Counted from the first letter of the stretch, positions 1-7,338 are shown. The stretch is 7,519 bases of DNA from Lentisphaeria bacterium (GCA_020056205.1 JAGVIF010000093.1:1-7519); one strand, 5' to 3'. A program made the numbers and translations. Notes: generated by a model not told the origin, from the sequence alone.

Positions 1-50
1 ACTCGGGTCTATCTGACCCGATAGTCGCGGGTCAAATAGACCCGCGCTAC
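1..50. repeat. REP-like hairpin doublet (inverted pair)
   Basis: Two small hairpins lie head to head. The first pairs 3-9 (TCGGGTC) with 15-21 (GACCCGA) around a TATCT loop. The second pairs 26-33 (CGCGGGTC) with 39-46 (GACCCGCG) around an AAATA loop. On the minus strand the second reads GTAG (50-47), then the stem, a TATTT loop and the closing stem. That makes it a near copy of the first hairpin in opposite orientation (GGGTCTATYTGACCC). A GTAG tetranucleotide followed by a GC-rich hairpin is the known layout of REP elements mobilised by RAYT/TnpA-REP Y1 transposases, and opposed pairs are the usual unit. The 5' tetranucleotide of the first copy would fall outside the window. No RAYT gene is visible here. 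It could instead be a bidirectional terminator, but neither hairpin is followed by a T-run. Confidence 0.55.
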
Positions 51-220
51 CTCGAAATGCGCACTAACTTAGCGACATTCGATACCGACCCCGAAAAACA
101 TTGATTCAAAAATAAACAGAACCCCAAATTTTGAATTCCACTAAAATTAAGTTTTGCAATTGGCTCATCCAATCACCCATGGGACAGCAGTGAAAAATAC
201 CATAAGGCTTTAGTGCAATC
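51..220. other. Left intergenic region downstream of the operon
   Basis: This is AT-rich sequence with no supported gene on either strand. It contains one recognisable motif (80-98, listed separately) and the expected site for ending the minus-strand operon transcript. No clear intrinsic terminator is present: the only hairpin found, ATTGG/CCAAT at 159-173, has a 5-bp stem and no following T-run on the minus strand. Confidence 0.5.
80..98 (+). repeat. Dispersed repeat motif, left copy
   Basis: CGATACCGACCCCGAAAAA is found again, inverted, at 7359-7383 on the far side of the operon. The right copy differs only by one extra 6-nt unit (CCCCGA on the minus strand). A 19-nt match in opposite orientation in two intergenic regions of one short window points to a dispersed repeat family. 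The internal 6-nt expansion points to slippage in the CGACCC-type core. Confidence 0.5.
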
Positions 221-2290
221 TCAGTACATATCGCGCATCATCTTCATGTTGTCGCGCTGTTTTTTTGCCTCGATTATTGAACCATCGCCCTGATCCTCGG
301 GATATTTGTTTATGAAATTTTCCCAATCGGCTATTATTTTATCTATGTCGCTTTTTTTAGCGGTTGGCATTGTTTTTATTTTTTTATAAAGCTCATCATA
401 TTCGACTTTATATTTGGATGACTTTTGAATTGGCAGAGGAATTTTTTTGATTATTCCTGATCCTTGCCGGGATGAGCGGCTCGTTATGATTTTTTTTATG
501 TATATTCCGATCCATATTATCAGGGCGCATACGACAAGAGCGCCTGCGGTTATGAGGACATATATTATTGTTTTCTTTTTGCCCTGGATTCTTATCAGTC
601 CGGAATTGGTGATTCCGCGACCCGAAGGCGGCATATTGATCTGACTCCTCGGAGTTCCGTCTTGGATTTTATTTTCAGCGGCGGGCTTGTCTTTTCCCTC
701 TTCCCCTGCTTTTATCCCGGCGGAATCTTTTGTTTCGCCGGACGGCGGCGGGGTTTTTTTTGCGAATTTCGCAAATGGGGACGCCTCCCTCCCTTTTTTC
801 TTTTTGTCGGGGAACAGCGATTTTTTCGTTGGAGATGAAGGTTTTTCTTCGGCTGTCTTTTTTTCGGGATCCGGTTCTTTTTTTTCGGTATCGTCCGTTT
901 TTGCGCCGGCGGTTTTTTCCGTTCCCGCAGGCTGCGGTGTCAATTCAGGTAAAGGTTGAGCAGGCGAAGTTTCTTTTTCATCTTTTACGGATTCGGTTTT
1001 TATCTCCGAAATTTTGGTTTCGTCGTCCGCCCCGCTTTTTTTATTCGGTTGTGTCTGATTAGGAATTTCAGTTTTTTCTAAGGGCTTTTCTTCTTTTTTC
1101 TCCGCTTCTTCCGGTTTTTTATCTTCTGATTTTTTCCTGGTTTCTTCGATACTTTTTTTAAGGTCGTCGAATTTTTCCATTTCTTTTTTCAATCGTTTGT
1201 CGGCTTCCAATTCGGACGTTTTCCTTTCTTCAATAATTAATTCGGAAAAGTATGCCGATGTTTCCAGCGCGGCTTTTTTTGCGGTCTCTTCAAAAATTTT
1301 TCTTGTTATTTCAGCGTCTTCCGCCGCTTTTTTCGCGAATTTCGCCTTTTCATCGGCAATTTTCTTATCGGTGTTTTCATGGACGAGACGTATTTGCTCT
1401 TCCGCTATTTTTTGCGCCTCTTTTAGAATCATTTCTCTTCTTGACGCCTCATCGGCTTCAATTTTCATTTTTTCAGCCGCTATCGCGCTTTGCTCGTTTG
1501 CGGATGAGACAACGCTAAAATTCTCTTGTTTTTGTTCAGGAACCCTGCCTTTCCAGGTCGGTTGCGAAATAAGTCTGCCTTTGAGCGCGGTGGAGCTTTG
1601 CCCCGGAGCGGGTTGAGGCGGCTGTGAAGGACGAGTTTGAGGAGCGGGTTGACTTTGAAACTGGGGAGAGCGGATTGGAGTCTGCGGTTGTGGGCTTTGA
1701 GCGCCGCCGGCCTGCTGTGGTGTCCTAAATCTTATGGCTCCCTGCGTGTTTTGTGTGTTTATCTGTGAAGCCGTTTTCTGGACGGATGCCTGGTTTGGAG
1801 GAAAAGTTGTCATGGACGGGGCTATGGAAGGCGGCGGTGTGGAAGGTTTGGAAAAAGTGGGAGTCGGAGCGTTGCCGGCGCCTGGTTTTGAGATGATAAA
1901 CTTTTTTTTCCCCGGTTGTTGCGTCCGGAACTGAGGCTGAGTTTGTCCTGTTTGTTTTGGCGGTTGCAAAACTGTTGCCTGAGATCCGCTTGGCTTAGAG
2001 AACGGACCGGTTGCGGTTGCGGTCAATATTCCGCCAAAACCGAGGTCTACGGTTTGTGCCACTTTAACGTAGCCTTTTGACGCGCCGGGCGCGCCTGAGC
2101 CGGCCTGTCCATTTCTTTGGACATTCGTGGTTGGAGTATCAATATCGTCTCTTAAAAAAGCATGGTCCGCGTCTTTGTCCGTTTGAACCGGAATCATTGT
2201 TCCGCCGCATTGCGGGCACTGGAACTCCACGTAGAAATCGTCCATTTCTCCGATTATTTTGCAAGACTGGCACTGGTATTGAAAAGACAT
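221..2290 (-). CDS. Zinc-ribbon, coiled-coil, single-TM protein of unrecognised family
   Basis: I do not recognise this 689-residue protein as a named family. Residues 1-30 form a zinc ribbon with CxxC pairs C7/C10 and C25/C28 (the second as CPQCGG). Residues about 55-260 are Pro/Gln/Ser/Thr-rich and low complexity, surely disordered, with a repeated FSKPS (97-101 and 146-150). Residues about 265-395 are Ala/Glu/Lys-rich with heptad character and predict a long coiled coil. Residues about 395-560 are a charged Lys/Glu/Pro linker. Residues about 574-598 are one hydrophobic membrane helix, with Lys on both sides (571-573 and 599-600). The final 90 residues are a small domain with a DWENFINKYPE segment that resembles TPR-like helices. 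There is no signal peptide. The cysteine ribbon suits a cytoplasmic N terminus, which would put the tail outside the membrane. The ATG is well supported: AGGAAG (2299-2294) sits directly after the ileS stop, only 9 nt away. A role as membrane scaffold or kinase partner is inference only. Confidence 0.88.
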   Translation of the reverse strand: MSFQYQCQSCKIIGEMDDFYVEFQCPQCGGTMIPVQTDKDADHAFLRDDIDTPTTNVQRNGQAGSGAPGASKGYVKVAQTVDLGFGGILTATATGPFSKPSGSQATVLQPPKQTGQTQPQFRTQQPGKKKFIISKPGAGNAPTPTFSKPSTPPPSIAPSMTTFPPNQASVQKTASQINTQNTQGAIRFRTPQQAGGAQSPQPQTPIRSPQFQSQPAPQTRPSQPPQPAPGQSSTALKGRLISQPTWKGRVPEQKQENFSVVSSANEQSAIAAEKMKIEADEASRREMILKEAQKIAEEQIRLVHENTDKKIADEKAKFAKKAAEDAEITRKIFEETAKKAALETSAYFSELIIEERKTSELEADKRLKKEMEKFDDLKKSIEETRKKSEDKKPEEAEKKEEKPLEKTEIPNQTQPNKKSGADDETKISEIKTESVKDEKETSPAQPLPELTPQPAGTEKTAGAKTDDTEKKEPDPEKKTAEEKPSSPTKKSLFPDKKKKGREASPFAKFAKKTPPPSGETKDSAGIKAGEEGKDKPAAENKIQDGTPRSQINMPPSGRGITNSGLIRIQGKKKTIIYVLITAGALVVCALIIWIGIYIKKIITSRSSRQGSGIIKKIPLPIQKSSKYKVEYDELYKKIKTMPTAKKSDIDKIIADWENFINKYPEDQGDGSIIEAKKQRDNMKMMRDMY

Positions 2291-2293
2291 TGT

Positions 2294-2299
2294 CTTCCT
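2294..2299 (-). promoter_or_regulatory. Ribosome binding site of the zinc-ribbon gene
   Basis: The minus strand reads TAA-AGGAAG-ACA-ATG. The Shine-Dalgarno core begins immediately after the ileS stop codon (2302-2300) and lies 3-5 nt before the ATG at 2290. This fixes the start and suggests that ribosomes terminating on ileS can reinitiate on this gene. Confidence 0.75.
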
Positions 2300-5200
2300 T
2301 TAGTTCAATTTTTCTATGGAAATCATACAGCTCATTTCTTCTATTTCTACAGGAATTTTATTATTTTTTTCATCGTCTTCGATGATAGAGACCGCGAGCG
2401 TCTCATTCGATATATATTTTTCAAACTCGCGCAGGGCTTTTTTTATGGAGCTGTCGGAGGCTGAGACTCTGATTTTAATTCTGTCTGAAACATTAAAACC
2501 TTTTTCTTTTCTGAGGTTTTGTATCCGGCTGACTATTTCTCTCGCTATGCCTTCGGTTCGAAGTTTTTCGTCAATAGTTGTGTCTATGGCAACTGTTATT
2601 CCTTCCTCGCTCGCGGCCGATAATCCTTTTTTTTCCTCCCTGATAACCTGAAGGTCTTCCGGGCGGATTTGATATTTTTGCAAATCGGAGAATTGAATTT
2701 CAAACGGTTCGCCTTGTTGTATTAGTTTTATTTCATTTTGAGATAAAATTGCTATTTTCGCGGCGGCGTCCTTCATGTTTTTAGCGAGCTTCGGACCGAG
2801 GATTTTGAAATTAGCCTTCGCGCTGATGTTGACTAAATCCGAGTCGTCAAGGCTTATGCTTATCTCTTTAACATTAAGCTCCTCCGCTATTATGTCTCTT
2901 GTGCCCTTAAGCAGTTCTGCGGCGTCGGGATCGTTGATTGCCACAAGCGCCTGTCTTAGAGGTTGTCTGGTTTTTATGCCGTGCTTGGCCCGCAGGAATC
3001 TTCCGAGAGAAACTGCTTTTATCGTCGCAGACATTTGTTTTTCGAGTTTTTCATCGCGTTCGGACATTGGTTCGGGGTATGAACACAGATGCACGGACTC
3101 AGGCATGGACGCGGTTTTGAGGTTGCGGTAGATTTCTTCTGTTATGAATGGAATGAATGGAGCGGCTGTTTTGCAAAAAGTCAACAGCACGTAATGAAGC
3201 GTCATGTACGCGTCGTTTTTGTCGCCGTCATTTTGGCTTTTCCAGAAGCGTCTTCGGCTTCGCCTGATGTACCAGTTGGTGAGGTCGTCAACAAACTTTT
3301 CAAATCTGCAGGCCGCCTGTTGGAGACGGTAATTGTCCATGTGATTCATTATTTCAACCGTCATTTCGGAGAGGGAAGACAATATCCATCTGTCAAGCGG
3401 GTTGGACGGATTTTCAGGAGGCGCGGGGTTTTCATCGGGTGTCCACTTGTCGAGATTAGCATAGGTTACAAAAAAACTGTAAGAATTCCATGCCGGCAGC
3501 AAGACCGACCGCATGACTTCTTTAATGGAGTTTTCCGAGAATTTCAAATCTTCCGCGCGGACAACCGGCGAGCCGAGCATAAAAAGCCTGAGCGAATCTG
3601 CTCCGTATTTGTCGAAAATATGTTTTGTGTCCGGGTAGTTTTTCTTTCTTTTGGACATTTTTTGTCCGTCTTCGGCAAGCACAAGTCCATTGACGACAAC
3701 ATTTTGGAACGCAGGTTTGTCGAAGAGCGCCGCGCCAAGAACAACAAGGGTGTAAAACCATCCGCGTGTTTGATCGAGGCCTTCGGCTATGAAGTCGGCC
3801 GGAAAATTTTCCTCAAAGAGCTTTTTGTTCTCAAAAGGATAATGCTGCTGGGCATACGGCATGGCTCCGCTCTCGAACCAGCAGTCAAGAACTTCCGGAA
3901 CGCGTGTGAGGAGAGTTGAAGGATTTTTTGAGGAACGGACGCATATCTTGTCAACAAAATGTTTATGTATATCAGAAATTTTTTCTCCCGACGCCTTTTC
4001 AAGCTCTGATACGGAGCCGAAACAAACCATTTCCCCTGTGTCTTTGTTTCTCCATATCGGCAAAGGGCATCCCCAGTAGCGGTTTCTGCTGACAGCCCAG
4101 TCTCTGGCGTTTTCGAGCCATTTACCGAATCTTCCGTCTTTCAGGTGCGAAGGTATCCAGTTGATTTTTGAGTTTGCGGAGAGCATTTTTTCTTTTATCG
4201 CGTCTATTCTCACGAACCATGTTGAGATGCTCCTGTATATCAGCGGATTGTCATCGCGCCAGCAATGCGGATAATTGTGTCTGACAGTCGAGCGGTGAAC
4301 AAGCTTGCCCTCTTCTTTGAGGCGTCTTATTATGTCCTTGTCGGTGTCTTTGACGTAACGGCCGCAATAATCCGTCACTTCAGATGTGAATTTGCATTCC
4401 TCGTCAATGGGGCACAGCTCCGGCAGGGCATATTTTTTGCCCGCTTCCGCGTCATCTTCGCCGAATCCGGGCGCGCAATGGACTATGCCGGTTCCGTCTT
4501 CGATGCTTACAAAATCGGCGTTGATGATTTTAAATGCCCCGCGATTTTTAAGATCGGCAAAGTATGGAAAGAGAGGAATATAAGTTCTGCCGTTGAGTTC
4601 CCTCCCTTTAAATCGCCTTGCTATCTGATATTCGTCAGGGGTTTTGTAATAAACCGAAAGCCTCGCCTCTGCGATCACATAATATTTGTCCTTGTCTTTG
4701 ATTTCAACATAGTCTATATCAGGGCCGACGGCGAGAGCCAGATTCGAAGGCAGTGTCCATGGCGTGGTTGTCCAGGCGAGGTAAAACAGATTGCTCCGTT
4801 CCGTATCCATAAATCTTATTGTTATCGCCGGGTCTTCGACTTCCTCGTAGCCCTGATTCGCCTCGAAATTTGACAAAGGAGTCGAGCATCTCGGACAATA
4901 TGGCAGGATTTTAAATCCCTCGTATATGAGACCCTTGTCCCAGAGTTGTTTAAAAACCCACCAGATTGATTCCATGTAGTTGAGATCCATTGTCCGGTAT
5001 CCGCGTTTGAAATCAACCCATCTGCCCATCCGCCTGACTACCGTCTCCCACTCTGCGGTATGCCTAAGGACTATTCCTCTGCACGCCTCATTGAACTTGT
5101 CAACGCCGTAGGCCTCTATGCCGCGCTTTCCGGACAAGCCAAGTTCTTTCTCCATTTCATACTCGACGGGGAGGCCGTGGCAATCCCATCCGAAGACGCG

Positions 5201-5440
5201 ATCCACATGGCATCCCCTCATGGTCTGATAGCGCGGAATAACATCTTTTATTGTGCCGGCGAGCAAGTGCCCGTAGTGAGGCAATCCTGTGGCGAAGGGT
5301 GGTCCGTCGTAAAAGACAAACTCCCGTCTGCCCTTTGACAATTCAAGCGACTTTTGAAAAATATTTTTCTCTTCCCAGAATTTAAGCGCACCCTTTTCTA
5401 TTTCAGGAAATCCGGCGTCCGTCGGAACTGGTCTAAACAT
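2300..5440 (-). CDS. ileS: Isoleucyl-tRNA synthetase, type 2 (archaeal/eukaryotic-like)
   Basis: This cytoplasmic class I enzyme charges tRNA-Ile with isoleucine and hydrolyses mischarged valine in its editing domain. Numbered from the chosen start, it shows the HIGH-type signature HYGH (55-58, within GLPHYGH), GWDCHGLP (84-91), a CP1 Cys pair (C182/C185), the editing-site segments TTTPWTLPSN (224-233) and GTGIVHCAPGFGEDD (316-330), CWFESG (520-525) and KMSKR (594-598). The anticodon-binding region follows, with a long C-terminal extension. The GLPHYGH form, the 1046-residue length and the absence of the C-terminal Cys4 zinc finger typical of Escherichia coli IleRS all fit type 2 enzymes, which are generally mupirocin-insensitive. 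Start choice: the ATG at 5440 (protein beginning MFRPVPTDAGFPEIE) has GAAGGG 7 nt upstream and matches the usual IleRS N terminus. The in-frame ATG at 5482 would add 14 basic residues inside the kinase gene and is less likely. No frameshift or missing motif is seen. Confidence 0.97.
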   Translation of the reverse strand: MFRPVPTDAGFPEIEKGALKFWEEKNIFQKSLELSKGRREFVFYDGPPFATGLPHYGHLLAGTIKDVIPRYQTMRGCHVDRVFGWDCHGLPVEYEMEKELGLSGKRGIEAYGVDKFNEACRGIVLRHTAEWETVVRRMGRWVDFKRGYRTMDLNYMESIWWVFKQLWDKGLIYEGFKILPYCPRCSTPLSNFEANQGYEEVEDPAITIRFMDTERSNLFYLAWTTTPWTLPSNLALAVGPDIDYVEIKDKDKYYVIAEARLSVYYKTPDEYQIARRFKGRELNGRTYIPLFPYFADLKNRGAFKIINADFVSIEDGTGIVHCAPGFGEDDAEAGKKYALPELCPIDEECKFTSEVTDYCGRYVKDTDKDIIRRLKEEGKLVHRSTVRHNYPHCWRDDNPLIYRSISTWFVRIDAIKEKMLSANSKINWIPSHLKDGRFGKWLENARDWAVSRNRYWGCPLPIWRNKDTGEMVCFGSVSELEKASGEKISDIHKHFVDKICVRSSKNPSTLLTRVPEVLDCWFESGAMPYAQQHYPFENKKLFEENFPADFIAEGLDQTRGWFYTLVVLGAALFDKPAFQNVVVNGLVLAEDGQKMSKRKKNYPDTKHIFDKYGADSLRLFMLGSPVVRAEDLKFSENSIKEVMRSVLLPAWNSYSFFVTYANLDKWTPDENPAPPENPSNPLDRWILSSLSEMTVEIMNHMDNYRLQQAACRFEKFVDDLTNWYIRRSRRRFWKSQNDGDKNDAYMTLHYVLLTFCKTAAPFIPFITEEIYRNLKTASMPESVHLCSYPEPMSERDEKLEKQMSATIKAVSLGRFLRAKHGIKTRQPLRQALVAINDPDAAELLKGTRDIIAEELNVKEISISLDDSDLVNISAKANFKILGPKLAKNMKDAAAKIAILSQNEIKLIQQGEPFEIQFSDLQKYQIRPEDLQVIREEKKGLSAASEEGITVAIDTTIDEKLRTEGIAREIVSRIQNLRKEKGFNVSDRIKIRVSASDSSIKKALREFEKYISNETLAVSIIEDDEKNNKIPVEIEEMSCMISIEKLN

Positions 5441-7151
5441 TATTTTTCCCTTCGTTGTCTTCCATTTTTTTTGAAACTTCATACAAAGCCTTCAGCAGTT
5501 CATCAGGCGTCTGATACCTTTCTTCAGGCTTCTTCGCCATCATTTTCATACATAGAGAGGCAAGATCAGGGTCAACGCCTTCAGTAAGATCACAAGGATT
5601 TGGAGTAGGATCATTCATTGCTTTCATTATCATTGCGAGCGGGTTGTTGGCATTGTATGGGAATGAGCCTGTCAGCATGTGGAAAAGTGTCGCTCCGAGG
5701 CTGTAGACATCGGATCTAAAGTCGGCTTTGGTAAAATCGCGGGCTTGCTCAGGACTCATGTAAGGAACCGATCCCATCATCAAATTTGTAACTGTTATGC
5801 CCAAATCCGTTGGCCCGACCATTTTGGCCAATCCCAAATCGCAAAGTTTTATGTCTCCGCCGTCGGTAAGCATTATGTTGGACGGTTTAATGTCCCGGTG
5901 AACAATATTAAATCGTTGTCCGGCTGAAAGAGCCTCGGCTACCGCAAGGACAATGTTCACGGCATCTATCGGGGAAAGCTTTTCGTTATTTTCCAGCAGT
6001 TTGCCTACTGTTCCGCCGTCCATGTACTCCATCACTATGTAGAACAGTTCATTTTCCTCGTCTTTTCCGGCATCCATCACGGACACAAGATGCGGGTGGT
6101 GTATTCTTGCGGCGATTTTAGCCTCTTGCAGGAAACGCTCTGATACTTTGGTGTCATCATTCGCCTCCAACCTAGCCGAAACCACCTTGATCGCAACCGG
6201 AATTTCAAGCCGTGTATGATGCGCAAGATAGACCATTCCCATTCCGCCTCTGCCTAATTCGGATATTATTCTGCACCCGCCGACAATTGTGGCCGGCTTT
6301 AATATTACGTAGGAACCTATATGGGTTGACCTTGTCGTCATATCAAGTGAGAATTTCGCCGTTTCGTCAGTCGCGATAGGAGAAAGTTTATCCTTTTGCG
6401 CCAGGCTCCTCAATTTGGATACCAGGCTCGGCTTCACGTCAAAAGCACATTCTTTTTTCTTTCCCAAGTCGGAGGATTCTGATGCGGCGGTCTCTTTCAT
6501 CATGGGCGCATTGTTCGGATCCCAGTCCTCCTTTCTTACGCATGAACTAATTCTTGCGTAGGGGAAACGAACAGTCCTCGCCTCCCCTTTGTCAACAAGT
6601 TCAACGACAATAATATCAGAAAGCGCACTGACTATCCGGTTTGCCTCGAGCGTTTTGCCATCTTCAAAAACAAATATAAACGGGCCTCTGTTGTTGCCGA
6701 GTTCGTCGGTTGCTATTTTGCTGAGATACGACTGAGATATCTTTTCAATTTCTTCGTTCGCATCTTCTTCTCCTTCTTCAACCTCACTAAAATGAGATTT
6801 CGGAGCTATGGGCAAAGGAGCGTCCTCTTCTTTTTCTTTATCCTCTTCTTTCGCAAGCTCTTCATGCGCCTGCCGGGTCAGGGAAAACAGGATAAAAAAT
6901 GGGTATATCCACGGAAAAAGAAGCCCTCCCAAAAAATGAACAAGCCTGTTCCTTCCTTTGGACTCAGCTATCGAGCCGGCGAAAAACGCGCTACCAAGCC
7001 AGAAAATAATAATTACGCATATTGTTATTACAACGCCCCAGTCGGGAGACAAACCCCCATCACCGGCATCTTTGTAAAGGTCGGCAAAATACGCCGCCAT
7101 AGACGTAAAAGACCCAAACAAAAGACCTCTTATCCAGATTAAGAAACTCAT
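5433..7151 (-). CDS. Membrane-anchored Hanks-type Ser/Thr protein kinase
   Basis: A 572-residue eukaryotic-like protein kinase that should phosphorylate Ser/Thr on target proteins from the cytoplasmic face of the membrane. The catalytic domain (about 290-557) is complete: glycine loop GRGGMGMV (300-307), VAIK lysine K322, helix-C glutamate E343, catalytic loop HRDIKPSN (418-425) with D420 and N425, metal-binding DLG (438-440, in place of DFG), activation-loop threonines T448/T453/T455, SPE (466-468, in place of APE), DVYSLG (481-486) and the late arginine R545. The N terminus holds up to three hydrophobic segments (about 4-22, 39-59 and 71-91), then an acidic Lys/Glu linker (about 95-140). 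A compact beta-rich stretch follows (about 157-205, VFEDGKTLEAN to VRFPYARI) that resembles a small Sm/SH3-like barrel. No PASTA or other sensor repeats are seen. A weak GAAGG lies 10 nt before the ATG. The gene leads the operon and overlaps ileS by 8 nt. Its substrates are unknown; the downstream zinc-ribbon protein is a candidate by context only. Confidence 0.94.
   Translation of the reverse strand: MSFLIWIRGLLFGSFTSMAAYFADLYKDAGDGGLSPDWGVVITICVIIIFWLGSAFFAGSIAESKGRNRLVHFLGGLLFPWIYPFFILFSLTRQAHEELAKEEDKEKEEDAPLPIAPKSHFSEVEEGEEDANEEIEKISQSYLSKIATDELGNNRGPFIFVFEDGKTLEANRIVSALSDIIVVELVDKGEARTVRFPYARISSCVRKEDWDPNNAPMMKETAASESSDLGKKKECAFDVKPSLVSKLRSLAQKDKLSPIATDETAKFSLDMTTRSTHIGSYVILKPATIVGGCRIISELGRGGMGMVYLAHHTRLEIPVAIKVVSARLEANDDTKVSERFLQEAKIAARIHHPHLVSVMDAGKDEENELFYIVMEYMDGGTVGKLLENNEKLSPIDAVNIVLAVAEALSAGQRFNIVHRDIKPSNIMLTDGGDIKLCDLGLAKMVGPTDLGITVTNLMMGSVPYMSPEQARDFTKADFRSDVYSLGATLFHMLTGSFPYNANNPLAMIMKAMNDPTPNPCDLTEGVDPDLASLCMKMMAKKPEERYQTPDELLKALYEVSKKMEDNEGKNNV
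5448..5453 (-). promoter_or_regulatory. Ribosome binding site of ileS, inside the kinase 3' end
   Basis: GAAGGG on the minus strand, 7 nt before the ATG at 5440, decides the ileS start in favour of 5440 over 5482. It lies within the last codons of the kinase gene, whose TAG stop (5435-5433) is 8 nt past the first base of ileS (ATGTTTAG). This arrangement is typical of translational coupling. The upstream ATG at 5482 also has a GAAGG about 6 nt before it, so an alternative longer product is not excluded. Confidence 0.65.
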
Positions 7152-7170
7152 AAGCGCACAACCTTCAATG
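7152..7170 (-). promoter_or_regulatory. Weak ribosome binding site of the kinase gene
   Basis: GAAGG (7166-7162, minus strand) stands 10 nt before the ATG at 7151, a longer spacing than for the other two genes. It is squeezed between the start codon and the inverted repeat that ends at 7171, so folding of that repeat in the leader RNA would sit directly beside it. Confidence 0.4.
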
Positions 7171-7211
7171 GTAAATATTCACCGAACTCCGTCCTTTCGG
7201 TGAATATTTAC
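7171..7211. repeat. Perfect 16-bp inverted repeat upstream of the kinase
   Basis: GTAAATATTCACCGAA (7171-7186) and TTCGGTGAATATTTAC (7196-7211) are exact reverse complements separated by 9 nt. The near arm is 20 nt from the kinase ATG. On the minus-strand RNA the loop reads AGGACGGAG. Neither strand has a T-run after the stem, so it is not a standard intrinsic terminator. Possibilities are an operator for a dimeric regulator, a leader-RNA hairpin, a processing site, or a copy of a dispersed palindromic repeat. The perfect symmetry is certain; the function is not known. Confidence 0.6.
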
Positions 7212-7297
7212 ATGCTGAAAAATGCAAAATCGCGTGATTTAAGATTTTTCAATCCCTCAATCATTCAATTTCCATCGGAATTCATTTCCGGGAAATC
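7212..7297. other. Intergenic stretch before the operon
   Basis: AT-rich sequence with no supported gene. A 9-bp inverted repeat TTAAGATTT/AAATCTTAA (7239-7247 and 7293-7301) encloses about 45 nt, and its right arm includes the stop codon of the open frame from the right edge. The minus strand has several TTGA-containing hexamers but no convincing -35/-10 pair at standard spacing, so I do not name a promoter, although one for the operon is expected near here. Confidence 0.35.
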
Positions 7298-7309
7298 TTA
7301 ACTTGGACA

Positions 7310-7338
7310 TTGGATATTCCGTGTTCGATATTGGATAT
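7310..7338 (+). repeat. TTGGATAT pair
   Basis: TTGGATAT occurs at 7310-7317 and again at 7331-7338, 21 nt apart, with related TTGGACAT (7303-7310) just before it. Such near-repeats of TTGGAYAT look like a remnant of a short degenerate intergenic tandem repeat. Confidence 0.35.

Noticed and set aside
159..173. ATTGG-CTCAT-CCAAT hairpin as operon terminator
   Set aside because: The stem is only 5 bp, AT-rich, and no T-run follows on the minus strand.
687..959. Plus-strand Phe/Ser-rich frame resembling a hydrophobic protein
   Set aside because: It is the antisense of the Lys/Glu/Pro-rich linker; the TTT/TTC codons come from AAA/GAA on the real strand.
1197..1616. Plus-strand frame rich in Ser/Ala/Phe
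   Set aside because: Its composition is the complement of the Glu/Lys/Ala coiled-coil codons of the zinc-ribbon gene, so it is a shadow rather than a membrane protein.
3089..3919. 276-codon plus-strand open frame
   Set aside because: It lies wholly antisense to the strongly conserved IleRS coding sequence, has no family motif and no ribosome binding site I could see. It is a shadow frame.
4265..4873. 202-codon plus-strand open frame
   Set aside because: It is antisense to the IleRS editing-domain region and has no independent coding evidence.
7171..7211. The 16-bp inverted repeat as a rho-independent terminator of an upstream gene
   Set aside because: There is no T-run on either strand and the stem is AT-rich at its base, so it was kept as an inverted repeat of unknown role.
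7212..7300. Promoter for the operon (TTGAAA, TTGAAT and TTGAGG as -35 candidates on the minus strand)
   Set aside because: None has a TATAAT-like box at 16-18 nt, so naming one would be guessing.
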